A stretch of DNA of 64,000 bases, taken from Scalesia atractyloides (Eukaryota; Streptophyta; Magnoliopsida; Asterales; Asteraceae). Below, piece after piece: positions 33,979-45,460 of the stretch (the first letter of the stretch is position 1; each line of letters opens with the position of its first letter). The notes beneath the pieces are model-generated. The model ran no database searches and was not told the origin of the DNA. It saw only the letters and a program-made list of their open reading frames with translations. The stretch spans positions 31,447,725 through 31,511,724 of the forward strand of contig CAMTDV010000013.1 in assembly GCA_947069175.1 (NCBI GenBank). The letters are read 5' to 3'. The position numbers and the translations under genes are program-made.

Positions 33979-34366
33979 AGGCCAAGGTGCACAATCTATG
34001 TCCAATGGGACAGTGTTATGATGTAGGCCAAGGTGCCCAATCTATGTCCAATGGGACAGGCTGATATGCCATATACATCTGTTATGATGTAGGCCAAGGT
34101 GCCCAATCTATGTCTAATGGGACAGACTGATATGCCATATACATCTGTTATGATGTAGGTCAAGGTGCCCAATTTATGTCCAAAGGGACATGCTGATATG
34201 CCATGAATAAGAGACAGGCTGATATGCCATGAATTACATCTGTTATGATGTAGGCCAATGTGCCTAATTTATGTCAAATGTGACAGGCTGATATGCTATG
34301 AATTACATCTGTTATGATGTAGGCCTATGTGCCCAATCTGTGTCCAAGGTGACAGGCTGATATGCC
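33979..34366 (+). repeat. Tandem array, units of about 46-95 bp, between ORF0 and gag of E3
   Basis: Units start AGGCCAAGGTGC or variants at 33979, 34025, 34091, 34157, 34252 and 34321. They contain ATCTATGTCCAATGGGACAG, GCTGATATGCCAT and CATCTGTTATGATGT. Two 66-base units are nearly identical; the fourth carries an internal duplication. Confidence 0.88.
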
Positions 34367-34374
34367 ATATATAT

Positions 34375-34447
<73 letters not shown>
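34365..34447. repeat. (TA)n microsatellite
   Basis: About 80 bases of almost pure AT dinucleotides, directly after the tandem array. Frames across it (Ile-Tyr repeats) are artefacts. Confidence 0.95.
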
Positions 34448-34450
<3 letters not shown>

Positions 34451-34771
34451 CCAATGTGACTGGCCAATGTGCCCAATTATTATGTTCATTAGTGACAAGC
34501 CTATGAGCTATATAATTGTCAATTATAACAATGACAGTTGTGACATTACGACCCACTGTCCAATAATATATGGACTACGTCCAAATTGTAATTTGCCCAT
34601 GTTGGTCCTATTAAGACCTAGACCAAATATAGATATGTTAAGCCTAAGAGTTGTGATGTTATTCACACTAGTTTAGGCAATGGATTGTTATATCCAATGT
34701 TGAAAGCCAATATGGATGATATACCGTGGCTAAATAAAGTTTTATTGATATATAGAAACCAAGACTTAAAG

Positions 34772-35940
34772 ATGGCTAACTCAAATGACGCACAAAGTAG
34801 CCACATGAATGTTGAATCTAACAAAGCTGAAAACAAAGATATTGATAATGATAATTTTCAAGCTCGCATTAATGCGGCTGTCGAAAAGGCCATGGGAAAG
34901 GCCATAGAAAGGCTCAGAGAGTCGAGTGCCACTCGCTCTAGACCATTATCGGTTACCCCATCCTCAGCTCATAAGGAGAGCTCCGTTCACTCTTCAAATG
35001 CGAAGAGTGAACCAAGGAAAATAGATTTTGCTGAAAGGTCCCGTTCTGCTAAAGATGGATGTACCTATAAGTATTTCGTCTCATGCAAGCCCCGAGATTT
35101 TAATGGGGAAAAAGGAGCAGTGGAAGCTCTAAAGTGGCTAGACGAGATGGAAACGATAGTAGATATCAGCAACTATGCTGATAAGGATGTGTGTTAACTA
35201 TGTATCACAATCCTTTAAGGGCGATGCCCTAATCTAGTGGAAAGCCATGATTCAGTCTATAGGTAAAGTGAACCTGTATGATTTGGGATGGTCCAAATTT
35301 GTGGACCTTGTTAAGGAAACATACTGCCCACCTCATGAGGTGGAGAAATTAGAGACATTATTTTTGTCTCTTTCCATGAAAAACCTAGATTGTCGGAAGT
35401 ACGTTTCTGACTTTAACTCCCTATCTAGGTTAGTTTCCTATTTGATCACCCTGACCAAATGCATTGGCGTTTTATAAGTGGGTTGGCTCCCGAAATAAAG
35501 GCCATGGTAAAGGCTGCTCAGCCTAGTACCTATAGGTCTGCTGTAGATCTATCTCTCTCCCTCACTTTAGATTTAGTGAGGCAAAAGTCAGTAAGGACTG
35601 AAACTAATGGAAAGAGGAAACGAGAGGACAATAACTCCCAAAGGTTCAAAAAAAAGGAAATTTTGGGTTCAAGAAGAACCAGCACGTGTCTAATGACAAA
35701 CCTCTGTGCAAGAACTGTAAATATAGGCATTGGGGACAGTGTAGTATAAATCCACAAACCAAACCCTGTGGTATCTGCAAAATTAAGAGGCATAAGACCT
35801 TAGATTGCAAGGATCTTAAGGATGCAGTTTGCTACAGCTGCAATGAAAAAGGGAATATAACGTTCAATTGCCCCAAGAACCCCAAAAACAATGATGCAAA
35901 GACGGGAGAGGCCAAGAAAGGGAATGCCCGTGTCTTTCAA
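34772..35940 (+). pseudogene. gag: E3 gag (broken, without the intron)
   Basis: I start at the ATG at 34772 (MANSNDAQSSHMNVES). A helical segment (NFQARINAAVEKAMGKAIERL) is followed without interruption by a Ser-rich linker and the gag core start (CTYKYFVSCKPRDF). E1, E4 and E5 have an intron at the corresponding place; here the frame is open across it. Breaks: a frameshift near 35193, TGG to TAG at about 35236, and frameshifts near 35450 and 35650. Late gag has VDLSLSLTLDLVRQKS and Cys clusters at 35700-35880. CGICKIKRHKTLDC keeps all zinc ligands; CYSCNEKGNITFNC has Asn for His. Confidence 0.85.
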
Positions 35941-36396
35941 ATGAACGCTAGGGAGGCCGTTAATGACAACAATGTTATAACAGGTACATTCCTCATTACC
36001 AACATTTACGCTAGAGTTCTTTTCGATTCAGATGCAGATAAATCATTTCTTGACCATAAGTTTAGTAAACTATTAAACTTGCCCATAAGAACTTTAGATA
36101 AAACTTATGAGATAGAACTCGCTGACAGAACGTTAGAAATAGCATCTTCCATTCTTGATGGATGTTCTATATCCATTAAGAATCATTCCATCCCTACCTC
36201 TTTGCTGCCAACAAAATTGGTGGGGTTCGATGTTGTCTTAGGCATGGATTGGTTATCTCATAACCAAGCCCGCGTCACTTGTGATAATAAACTCATCGAA
36301 ATCAAAACCCCACCTGGTGAAATGCTCACCATCCTTGGAGACTCGCAATACGGACTGCCAAACAATGTGTCATTATTAAGACATCCAAATGTTTGA
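35941..36396 (+). pseudogene. pol: E3 aspartic protease region
   Basis: The frame from gag continues without a break to 36396. The active-site block reads VLFDSDADKSF: Asp where the catalytic Gly of DSG/DTG belongs, so the enzyme would be inactive. The conserved GFDVVLGMDWLSHNQARV follows. A frameshift ends it before RT (LLRHPNV). The H copy keeps DSG. Confidence 0.85.
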
Positions 36397-37515
36397 GAAA
36401 AGGTTGTGTCGTTTACATGGTACAAGTTACCATTAATGAGCCTAAGCCAAATATTCAAGACCTACTAGTTATTTCGGAGTATTCCGATGTCTTTCCAGAA
36501 GAATTACCAGGTCTACCTCTAGACAGACAAGTGGAGTTCAGGATTGATATTATACCAGGATCAGCACCCGTAGCTAGAGCTCCATATAGGCTAGCACCAA
36601 CGGAGATGAAGGAATTGAGGACGTAGCTAGACAAACTCTTGGAGAAAGGCTTTATTCAGCCTAGTTCCTCGCCTTGGGGAGCTCCTATCCTCTTTGTAAA
36701 AAAAGAAAGATGGTTCGATGCGAATGTGCATCGATTACCGAGAGCTAATCAAGTTAACAATCAAGAACCGATATCCATTGCCCAGGATCGACGATTTATT
36801 CGATCAACTTCAAGGGGCAAGTTATTTCTCCAAGATTGATTTAAGATCTGGATATCATCAGCTGAAGGTTAGGAATGAGGATGTTCCTAAGACAGCCTTC
36901 AGGACCCGTTAAGGTCATTTTGAATTCTTGGTGATGCCTTTTGGGCTCACAAATGCACCTGCATCATTCATGGACCTCATGTATTGAGTCTGCAAACCGT
37001 ATTTGGATAAGTTTGTCATTGTCATTATAGACGACATACTTATCTACTCTCGTAATCAAGCTGATGACGAGAAACATCTTAGGTGCTTCTTAGAACTGCT
37101 AAGGCAAGAGAAGCTTTATGCTAAGTTCTCTAAATGCGAATTTTGGCTAAGAGAAGTCCAATTTCTTGGACATATGGTAAGTGAGCATGGTATCCAAGTG
37201 AATCCCTCCAAAATAGAGGCCATTATCAATTGGGAAGTGCCCAAGAACCCATCGGAGATTCGTAGTTTTCTAGGACTGGCCGGTTATTATTGGAGGTTCA
37301 TTGAGAACTTTTCTAGAATAGGCACTCCTTTAACTACCTTGACTCGTAAGAATGTTAAGTATAATTGGGGTCCAAAGCAACAAGAATCCTTTGAGGTTCT
37401 TAAAAACAAGTTGAGCAATGCTCCTGTGTTATCCCTACCAGAGGGTGTTGAAGATTTTGTAGTCTACTGTGATGCATCGCACACTGGCATGGGCTGTGTG
37501 CTAATGCAAAAAATG
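36397..37515 (+). pseudogene. pol: E3 reverse transcriptase (broken)
   Basis: RT is in several pieces. 36393-36626 carries the linker (VFPEELPGLPLDRQVEFRID) and ends at TAG 36624-36626, where relatives have a Gln codon. A one-base gain in an A-run near 36705 breaks KK.DGSMRMC. 36718-36912 holds MCIDYREL, RYPLPRIDDLFDQLQ and SKIDLRSGYHQLKV and stops at TAA 36910-36912. MPFGLTNAPASFMDL follows, with TGA 36985-36987 in place of an Arg codon. 37003-37515 has the active site IIDDILIYS and the connection to RNase H (VVYCDASHTGMGCVLM). Confidence 0.88.
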
Positions 37516-38830
37516 CTAAGTGATTGCCTATGCATCACGACAGTCAAAGGTACATGAAAGGAATTACACCACCCATGATTTGGAATTGGGTGCTGTTGTA
37601 TTTGCACTAAAGCTGTGGAGACATTACTTATATGGCACAAAGTGTATTATATACACAGACCATAAAAGTCTCCAGCATCTGTTCAATCAGAAGGAATTGA
37701 ACATGCGACAACGCCGATGGATGGAGACACTTAATAACTATGATTGCCAGATTTGCTACCATCCAGGCAAGGCAAGTGTAGTTTCCGATGCCTTAAGTCG
37801 CAGGGAACAAGTTAAACCTGTAAGGATTAACGCCAAGAGCATTGAGCTCAGAAATATCTTAAGTGAGAAGCTATTAGATGCGCAAAAGCAAGCCTTATTA
37901 GAGACTAATGCTCCTAAGGAAGGATTAGGCGGAACTGTAGGTCAGTTAGCGCCTGTAAAGGATGGAATCCTTAGATTTAATGATAGAATTTGGGTTCCAA
38001 TCTATGGGGGACTTAGAGATCTAATCCTCCAAGAAGGGCATAGTTCGAGATACTCGGTTCACTCGGGAGGTGACAAGATGTATCAAGATCTGAAGAAGAA
38101 TTATTGGTGGATAGGTTTGAAGAAATCCATAGCCACCTATGTAGCTTAGTGTCTGACGTGTTCACAAGTTAAGGCTGAACATCAAAGACCGTCAGGACTT
38201 CTACAACAATTGGAAATTCCCACTTGGAAATGGGAAATGGTAACTATGGACTTGATTACCAAGTTACCTAAGACCAAAAGTGGAAACGACACTATTTGGG
38301 TCAGAGTGGATAGGCTGACTAAGTCAGCACATTTCTTGCCAATTAAAGAAACGTATAAGTCAGACAAATTGGCTAAGTTATATGTGGACAAGATTGTGTC
38401 CCTACACGGTGTGCCTGTATCTATCGTATCTGATAGAGATACTAGATATACCTCTCATTTTTGGAAAAGTTTCCAACAATCTTTGGGCACACGATTAAAT
38501 TTTAATACGGCTTGCCATCCGTAGACTGATGGTCAAAGTGAGCGTACTATTCAAACTCTGGAAGACATGCTTAGGGCATATGTGATTGATTTAGGTGGAA
38601 GTTGGGATGACCACCTACCCCTAATAGAATTCTCCTACAATAACAGTTATCATACGAGCATCAAGGCTGCTCCTTTCGAGGCCTTGTATGGGAGAAAGTG
38701 TAGAACGCCCGTGTGCTATGCAGAAGTTGGGGAAGCCCAACTATTAGGACCAGATATTGTCCTAGAGACCACAGAAAAGATTATACAAATCCGTGATCGT
38801 CTCAAAGCTGCCAGGGATCGGTAGAAGAGC
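37516..38830 (+). pseudogene. pol: E3 RNase H and integrase core (broken)
   Basis: After a frameshift near 37510, 37520-38149 reads RNase H (IAYASRQSKVHERNYTTHDL, TDHKSLQHLFNQKELNMRQRR, VVSDALSRRE) and the integrase zinc region (SVHSGGDKMYQDL). A TAG at 38147-38149 sits just before CLTCSQVKAEH. 38210-38524 has the integrase core (VTMDLITKLPK, VSIVSDRDTRY) to TAG 38522-38524 in place of the Gln of HPQTDGQ. 38525-38824 has the catalytic Glu region (GQSERTIQTLEDML) and ends at TAG 38822-38824 in place of Gln. Confidence 0.88.
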
Positions 38831-39283
38831 TATGCTGACAAAAGATGTAAACCTTTCAAGTTCCAAATAGGGGACAAAGTCATGCTAAAGGTATCACCCT
38901 GGAAAGGTTTAATGCGTTTCGGAAAGAAGAGCAAGTTGAGCCCAAGATATATTGGACCATTCGAGATAGTCGAATGTGTCGGCACTGTAGCTTATAAGCT
39001 CAGGTTGCCATAGGAGCTAAGTGGAATCCATGATGTATTCCACATATCTAACCTAAGAAATGTCTAGCCGATGAGTCGCTAGCAATGTCACACAAGGATG
39101 TGCAAATGATGAAAACCTGAGGTTTGTAGAGAAACCGATTTCGATCGAGGATCGACAGGTTAAGAAGCTCCAAAGAAAAATGATACCTATAGTAAAGGTT
39201 AAGTGGGACGCTTTTAGAGGTCCCGAATATACATGGTAGGTTGAGTCCACTATGCGACAAAAGTACCCCCATCTTTTTAAATA
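38831..39283 (+). pseudogene. pol: E3 integrase C-terminus and chromodomain-like tail (decayed)
   Basis: The plus strand continues with KSYADKRCKPFKFQIGDKVM, LKVSPWKGLMRFGKKSKLS and RYIGPFEIVE, then a TAG after KLRLP (CAG in relatives) and several frame changes. The last part still shows a tail-like end (EYTW, a TAG, then RQKYPHLF-like text near 39250-39280). It lies directly before the polypurine tract, as expected. Confidence 0.75.
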
Positions 39284-39308
39284 AAATCTCGAGGTCAAGA
39301 TTTCTTTT

Positions 39309-39321
39309 AAGGGGGTGAGAA
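39309..39321 (+). promoter_or_regulatory. Polypurine tract of E3
   Basis: AAGGGGGTGAGAA directly before the 3' LTR start TGTGACACC at 39322. Confidence 0.88.
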
Positions 39322-42300
39322 TGTGACACCCTGTAAAACCGTGTCCAACAGTATAGTGACACGTGTTGTATTTTAAATATAAGTCTATTAAAGACTAATA
39401 AGGACTAAAGGCGTCAACATGCTCAAACTGAGCCTCTGAGCGACGATTCAATGTCAACATGCATAAATAACAGCCTCTGAGTGACTGATATGTCAACATG
39501 CTTGAATCATTAGCCTCTGAGTGACTGATATGTCAACATGCTAAAAACTTGGCCTCTGAGTGACTGATATGTCAACATGCCCAGCCTCTGAGTGACATTG
39601 GAATCAACATGCTTATAATAAGCCTCTGAGTGATCCTTTACCGAGTCCTAACTCTCATACGTGCCAATTGTTGGACGAGAGGGTTCAATTTTGTAAATAT
39701 GTGAAAGTTGGATAATGGAGGGATTAAAAGTGTCAACATGTTAATTTATACCTCTGAATGACCTTTAAACGAACCGAGAGCTCGATAATGTACGGGCATA
39801 ATCACGGGCATGCCAAGTATTGGCTACGGAGGGCTAAAAGTGCCAAAAAGGTGTTTTAGAAGGTTTTTAGAAGCTTTTTAAGTTCAGGGGTTAAAGTGTC
39901 AAAATTTGAAACTGGCCGAGGGGCGGTCACGGGCCGCGAGAGACCAGGCATAGGTCTCTCGCGGGGCTCGAGAAGGGCTCTGTTGCAGAAAGTTTTCTTG
40001 GCTTCCAAACAAAAATGCCAAAAACCACTAAATCGAAACTATGGCTTCCCAAACTACTATGCCATATTTTAGGACACTTGTAAGCTTCCTCTTACACACC
40101 TAAACACCTGGCATCAACTCCTTTGAGTTCTTCAACTATAAATGGGTGCTTAAGTTCAACATTTCAACTTCCACCATTCTTATTCATACACTCTTCTACC
40201 TCCTCTGGAAGTTCCTAGCTGAAAGGAGCATCCAATCTAATTCTCTTGCATTCTAGGAACCTCTTGTAAGTGTTCCTTACTCTTGCATTTTCGTTTATAG
40301 GCTTTTATAGCCAAAAGTCAAGCGTTTTACTGAAAACGCTTTGACTTTCGGTTAAGACCATTATGGTCTAGCCATTGTTCAAAACAAACATGGCAAAGTG
40401 ATCGTAATAAGGTAGGTGTTAATCCCTATAAAGGGCACCTCCTGAAGATCACGTTTGCTAGACCAATTGACGGGTCAAAGTTAAGTTATTAAAAAGTCAA
40501 ACATGTCATTTTTCAGAAAAATCATAAATTATCTTATATATGTTATGAAACCTGTTTTGACACTTAAACAAGTTGGTAATAAGTATTAGAACATGTAAGA
40601 ACATGTTCGGCTCGTCAATTTTAGTTCTAGGGTCGGTTCGCAACCGAAAGTCGCAAAGTTTAAATTCTGCTTTGACTTTCGATTCTGACCCGATTTAGAA
40701 TAGTTACCTACTTATCTAAAGTTGTATTATGATCATAATATAATGTAGCATAACCCTATGAGGTTATATTACATGATCATAATCAGAATCTAAGTTTATG
40801 CGTAAGTTCCATTATTATGCCATCTTTGACCAAAATGTCATAAAACAAGGTTTTCAATGATAATGAACTTGAAAATGAGCTTACTACTGATGTAATATTA
40901 TAGTTAGGATTATTTGGGATGTTAAACGAAGTTATAAACTGAGTTTTCAAGTAGGTCCTTAAACTATGTCGATAAATGACGATTTTAGCCCCTGTGGCTC
41001 ATAAAATGGTTTTAAGCAAATATTTTCAAGGTAAATAATTTATCTACTAATATGTTATATTAAATAACATATTTAAAATATTTTAATCTAACCTTAACAT
41101 TAGTTTTTGTAAACATCGCATAAAGACATCATTTTACGACATAAGCGCCGTTTCGGCGCATCGTATGGTCTTAAACCATATTATTGACCAAGACTTGATA
41201 CCTACTGATTTTAAAACTTACTTTAAACATATTTACAGTAGGTACATGTTATAAACTCAGAATCCCAAATAATTTATAAACTATGTGTAAAATGACCAAA
41301 ATGCCCATTCGGTGCATAGTTTTGTCATAAAAGATAAAACACACACATAATTGGTATCCTACTGATATTATATCATAAATAAACTATTTTTCCTGAATGC
41401 TTAAGATTATAAACTTAAAATATGTTCATGTTCCTTTTATACGGTATATAATTACGAAATGCCCTTATGAGGCATAGTTTCGTTTTAAAACCTTAACGGG
41501 CATATAAGTTGATATCCTACTGATATTTAAATTATTTAAAACATAATGGCATATAGAACTTGTCCATGACTTATCCGGTTACCCGATACCGCTGATATGC
41601 GTACGGTTAAGTATATGTAACTAGTTTAAGGAAATTAACCGAAACGGGTTTAACCTTGTCATTTAAATCTCAAAATCCATAATGTATATAGTTTATCCAA
41701 TCATCGTTTAATCTAGAGTCATACGCTTTGATCAAGTACGCTAGTCGGTCTAATTCTATGACTTAAATAAAGACCGTTAGTATTTAATTGGTTAGTTTAT
41801 GCCATAATCCAGACTAAAGACTTGCTGGTAAATGCTATATGCACTTAGTACTTTTGTGTACAACTGAGTTATTAAAATTAAAGAAAACTAGCTCAGGTAA
41901 ATACTCTCGACTTATTTCTCCTATACGGGCTTGGGCTACGGTAAATTATTACCGTTTGGTCGGAAATGGGATCAATCGAATGCTGGATTGTGGCTAGTAA
42001 ATCCGCATATTCTGTTTTAATCAGTTTTGTTTGATAACTTAAACATTAGGGGTTAACTACCGTGTCCTGGATATCCTCGGCTCATTACAATAGAAATGCC
42101 ACGACCTTAGCTTGGGTGTAGGCATACACCCGATAGACGCTCAATTATGCATTCCCACAAGGTTGGGAGGAATTGACTCCTTCGTTAGTCCAAAGTGGTG
42201 TGTACGTTAATCATTTCTCGGTCTCCGTACCGGGCCCTATATATATGGACAAACATGTAAATCTGTTAACAAGGTTGGACGGTCAACTTTCCTAAGTTAC

Positions 42301-42660
42301 AAAAAAGATTTTGTGCTGATACGCACTTAAAACATTTTTAAATGTTTTCAAAATGAGTCAGTTGGGTGTATTTACTAGCGAAAGCTGTCGTATTTTCAAA
42401 AGACTGAGCTTGCAGGAAGAGGATCTTGCAAATCCTAGATCTGCCCAAAGTCTGTTTTATATTCTTTCCATGTACAATTTATGATCCGCCTGTGGATCTT
42501 CTATTACGAGCCTGTATATTATTTTATATTTTGAAAATTTGGTTTGTAATAGTAATTTTACTCCAAGACTTCCATTGTGCATTGTATCAACTGTTGTCAA
42601 GATACTCCCCACCCGGGCCCACCGGTGTACGGATTTGTGTTGGAAATCCGGGGTGTGACA
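39322..42660 (+). repeat. 3' LTR of E3 (complete, 3339 bp)
   Basis: TGTGACACC...GGGGTGTGACA, followed by the CAACA target copy at 42661. It carries the same U3 array (39412-39636), hairpin (39934-39964) and TATA-like box (40137) as the 5' LTR. Confidence 0.92.
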
Positions 42661-42778
42661 CAACAACAGACCTGTAATTAGTAGGCTGACCAACCTTCAC
42701 CATGCCCTTAATCTCAGGCTCTAACCCATTTATAAAACGCGCAATGTGTTTGGGTTCAGGAGAAATTAAATAAGATAC
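42661..42778 (-). pseudogene. gag: H gag fragment (right of E3)
   Basis: On the minus strand this reads SPEPKHIARFINGLEPEIKG followed by MVKVGQPTNYRSVV. It joins across E3 to VDLSLSL at 29515, so E3 sits inside this gag gene. At 42778 the frame is cut by the C3 LTR. Confidence 0.88.
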
Positions 42779-43510
42779 TGTAGGTCCACCTGAGGATCAA
42801 GTTAAACCTATTCCTTGTTCATGCAACACACATACGAGTGCGGAATCCAACTATGCATGCAAACCAAAGCAAAGTAAGAACACGAGGTAACCAAAGATTC
42901 ACTACCTTGATTAAGAGATGAGAACAAGTACAAACATATACAAACAATGCTCATACGACTCAACAAACTGCATGTGTTCTTGTGTCTTCGTCTGCTCCAG
43001 AGATGCTAACTCCTCAGCTCCCCAACAAGTTGAACAACCAACAGTCCCTGACTGAGAGGTGCATGTCTTCTTATATAGTGTCCATACTGGTCATTCGTAT
43101 GAAGCACGTTACCAGACATACAGAACATTATATTACCAATGAAGCACTGCTACAAAGAGGCTTGTACGAAGCAATTGGTCCGTACAAAGCGAATGGTTCG
43201 TACGAACCATGTAAACCAACTTGTTTACAATGATTCCTTCGTACGGAGCATGTGGCTCGTACGAAGCATTCTAACTCGCATTGAATGCTTACTTTGGAGA
43301 ACGTGTCACAAACATGACGTACACACAAGACTCAACGGTATGCACACATGCACCCGTTTAACACAGACTAACTAAGATGTCGTACGAAACCAAGATAGAA
43401 GGATATCTTGATTTGGTCGACACGACCAAACTTATACAGACACTTGAGCAAAGACCGTACAATTACAAATGTAACTAAGAACAAGCGACATACACAAAAC
43501 TGTATCAACA
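42779..43510 (-). repeat. 3' LTR of C3 (732 bp) with CGTACG palindromes
   Basis: The plus strand runs TGTAGGTCC...GTATCAACA. CGTACGAA-type strings (TTCGTACGAA, CTCGTACGAA, TTCGTACGGA, TTGTACGAA) recur at about 43163, 43198, 43238 and 43258. A TATA box lies on the minus strand at 43071-43077. Confidence 0.7.
43071..43077 (-). promoter_or_regulatory. TATA box of the C3 LTR
   Basis: The minus strand reads CACTATATAAGAAG. It fits RNA running leftwards and the minus orientation of the LTR. Confidence 0.6.
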
Positions 43511-43520
43511 AACTCCCCCT
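43511..43520 (-). promoter_or_regulatory. Polypurine tract of C3, with a second copy 99 bases away
   Basis: AGGGGGAGTT on the minus strand touches the LTR edge. The 18-base string TATCAACAAACTCCCCCT (LTR edge plus tract) occurs at 43502-43519 and again at 43601-43618. Confidence 0.75.
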
Positions 43521-44473
43521 AAGATGTTGCTTGGTCTTCGGTCTTCGGTCTTCGGTCTTTGGTCTTCATACTTTGGTCTTCACATTGGAATGGCTTGGAG
43601 TATCAACAAACTCCCCCTGAAGATTTGTTATCCACTAATAGAGCATCAGGTCTTCAAATTTTTCAAAAACATCAAATCTTTTATGTTTCTTCTTCTGACT
43701 TGTCAGTTCTCTTCATTGCTGGTTTTCGTTTATGTTCTTTTGTTCCATTCTGTACTCAATAAATAGATATATCATTAGAATATAAATTTATCAGGAAATA
43801 CACACGAAAAATTTATCATAATTTTTCCGTATGAATGTATTCCCTGACGAAGAAATACCAAACCATACGAATAACACTGAATTCGTATGAAGAGTAACTC
43901 ATTTGAGTAAACAAACGACCAAGTCAAATAGCTGACCAGGTTCATTCATACAAGATACACACACTCGTATGAATTCCTGTTTTTCAAAACTGAACTTTGC
44001 ACATATCCACACAAATCACACAATTATGTTTAGGAAAAGTGCTTTTGAACAGATTTTGGTTTTCTTTGATGGGTTACCAGTTGCAAGATATTACTTTATG
44101 AAGTTGCGACATCAAACAAATGGTTTTCTGAGCATATCTTGGTAGAAAACCTTTGAGTCTCAACTTTGGCTAACTTTCAAAAAGAATTTAATCTAACAAC
44201 ATAGTAAACTAAAGATAAAAACAATTACTAATATTAAATATATATTAAAACAATCTTTTTCAGAGTTTCAAGGTAAAGGAATCATGACCAGCATTTTAAT
44301 GTTTGTCAAAAACGATATTCGGTTTAAATTTCAAAATTGAACAGATAAGAATTCAACTATGATTATCGGTATTGTTATCCACGAAAACTCGACTTATCAG
44401 ATGTAATCATGATTAGGAGATATGATTAGGGTATGATTTATACTTACTAGCCGATGTTCAACCACTTCACGAC
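43521..44473 (-). other. C3 internal 3' region, noncoding
   Basis: No supported frame. It starts with a short tandem repeat of GGTCTTC (43532-43581), then the duplicate polypurine block. Several CGTATGAA or TTCATACG strings occur between about 43828 and 43970, echoing the LTR palindromes. It ends at the E5 LTR start. Confidence 0.6.
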
Positions 44474-45434
44474 TGTGACATCACGGTTTTTCAGGTACTT
44501 TAAAAGCGCTACTTTATTGTTATTCTTTCCTACGCTAATTTAATTTGGAGAATTAATTACGCGCTCGCAATAACTACTCTAACTTTAGTAATTAGGGAAT
44601 ACACGATGTTTGGGAGTTTTAACGAGTCGTATCTGAATTACGTGCTATGTGTTATTAGACGTTTGTGAATCTATTGCGTCACACTCCAAATACGTGATAT
44701 AATACTTTATAAACTTCGTGTCGCGAATAATTGTCGAGTCGTATTGTGTGTAGTTATTTATCAGGTTATAATTATCGGTTAGTAAATTCTACTTATAAGC
44801 CGAACTGAACCGAGCCTGTGAAACGTTTCGACTTTGCGACCAAGAAAACCCAACCCGCTACCCACACCCCCTTGCGGCCCACACTCCATGCGGCCCAAGG
44901 AATGGCCCAAACCGCCCCCATTGGTCCCTTATGTATACGTATGTATGCATGGGGTGTTAAAAATAGCAAAGCCTAAAACCTTTCCCCCTTGTGGTGTGCG
45001 ACAGCAGCAGCCCCGCCCCCCCACGGTCGCGCAAACAGCCCCACACTCTTGTATCGGTTCAAGCCTTGTCCCGGTTTGCTAGTCTCCATCGTTTAAGGTT
45101 AGGGTTTTTGATTTTGTTACGATTCATGTGATAATCTTCTGTAGAATTTATTATGATTATGTGCTCGTATGATTGTTATTATGAAACGTGTCTTGTATGA
45201 TTAGTTCGGATGAATATGCGAATCCTTGCGGTTGTGATGATATGTTCGAGTATTAAAATCGTAGGCTGCGTTTTATCTATAGAGATCATGATATACGCTT
45301 AGGGTTTGCATGAATACTGATATATTAAATGATATCTGATACAATAACCTGCTATAAATCGATACAACTAAGCGTCATGGCCATTTAAACATGTTCTAAT
45401 ACAATAAAGTCAAAAACAGAAAGCTAATTGACAT

Positions 45435-45460
45435 TTACAGCCAACTTCAGTTGGCTGTAA
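45435..45460 (+). repeat. Hairpin in the E5 LTR (TTACAGCCAAC/GTTGGCTGTAA)
   Basis: An 11-bp perfect stem with a 4-base loop. The E4 LTR has a related 11-bp stem at 48396-48427 with a different loop. Confidence 0.7.

Larger units (their letters stand above)
33482..34771 (+). other. E3 spacer between ORF0 and gag
   Basis: About 1.3 kb with no supported gene. It begins with three loose copies of a (G/C)(G/A)TGGACA-type block (about 33505-33575), contains the tandem array 33979-34366 and the (TA)n run 34365-34447, and ends at the gag start. It is five times longer than the same spacer in E4. Confidence 0.7.
29516..42660 (+). mobile_element. E3: Ty3/gypsy (Tekay-like) retrotransposon, 13.1 kb, plus strand
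   Basis: Flanked by LTRs at 29516-32945 (its end deleted) and 39322-42660 and by CAACA on both sides. Interior order: ORF0 remnant, 1.3 kb spacer with a tandem array, gag, protease, RT, RNase H, integrase and chromodomain-like tail, polypurine tract. All frames carry stops or frameshifts. No primer binding site is visible because the junction from LTR to ORF0 is a deletion. It inserted into gag of H, a relative in opposite orientation. Confidence 0.92.
42779..44473 (-). mobile_element. C3: copia-like element, 3' LTR and 3' internal region, minus strand
   Basis: A terminal TGT...ACA repeat (42779-43510) is preceded on the minus strand by a polypurine tract, which makes it a 3' LTR. The internal part extends right to 44473, where the E5 LTR begins, and shows no coding sequence. 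The size and short LTR suggest copia, but without protein text the superfamily is uncertain. It inserted into gag of H. Confidence 0.6.

Noticed and set aside
34296..34676. Frames rich in Ile-Tyr
   Set aside because: Translations of a TA microsatellite.
44834..45082. 82-codon Pro-rich frame
   Set aside because: Lies in C-rich DNA of the E5 LTR; no conservation in the related E4 LTR.
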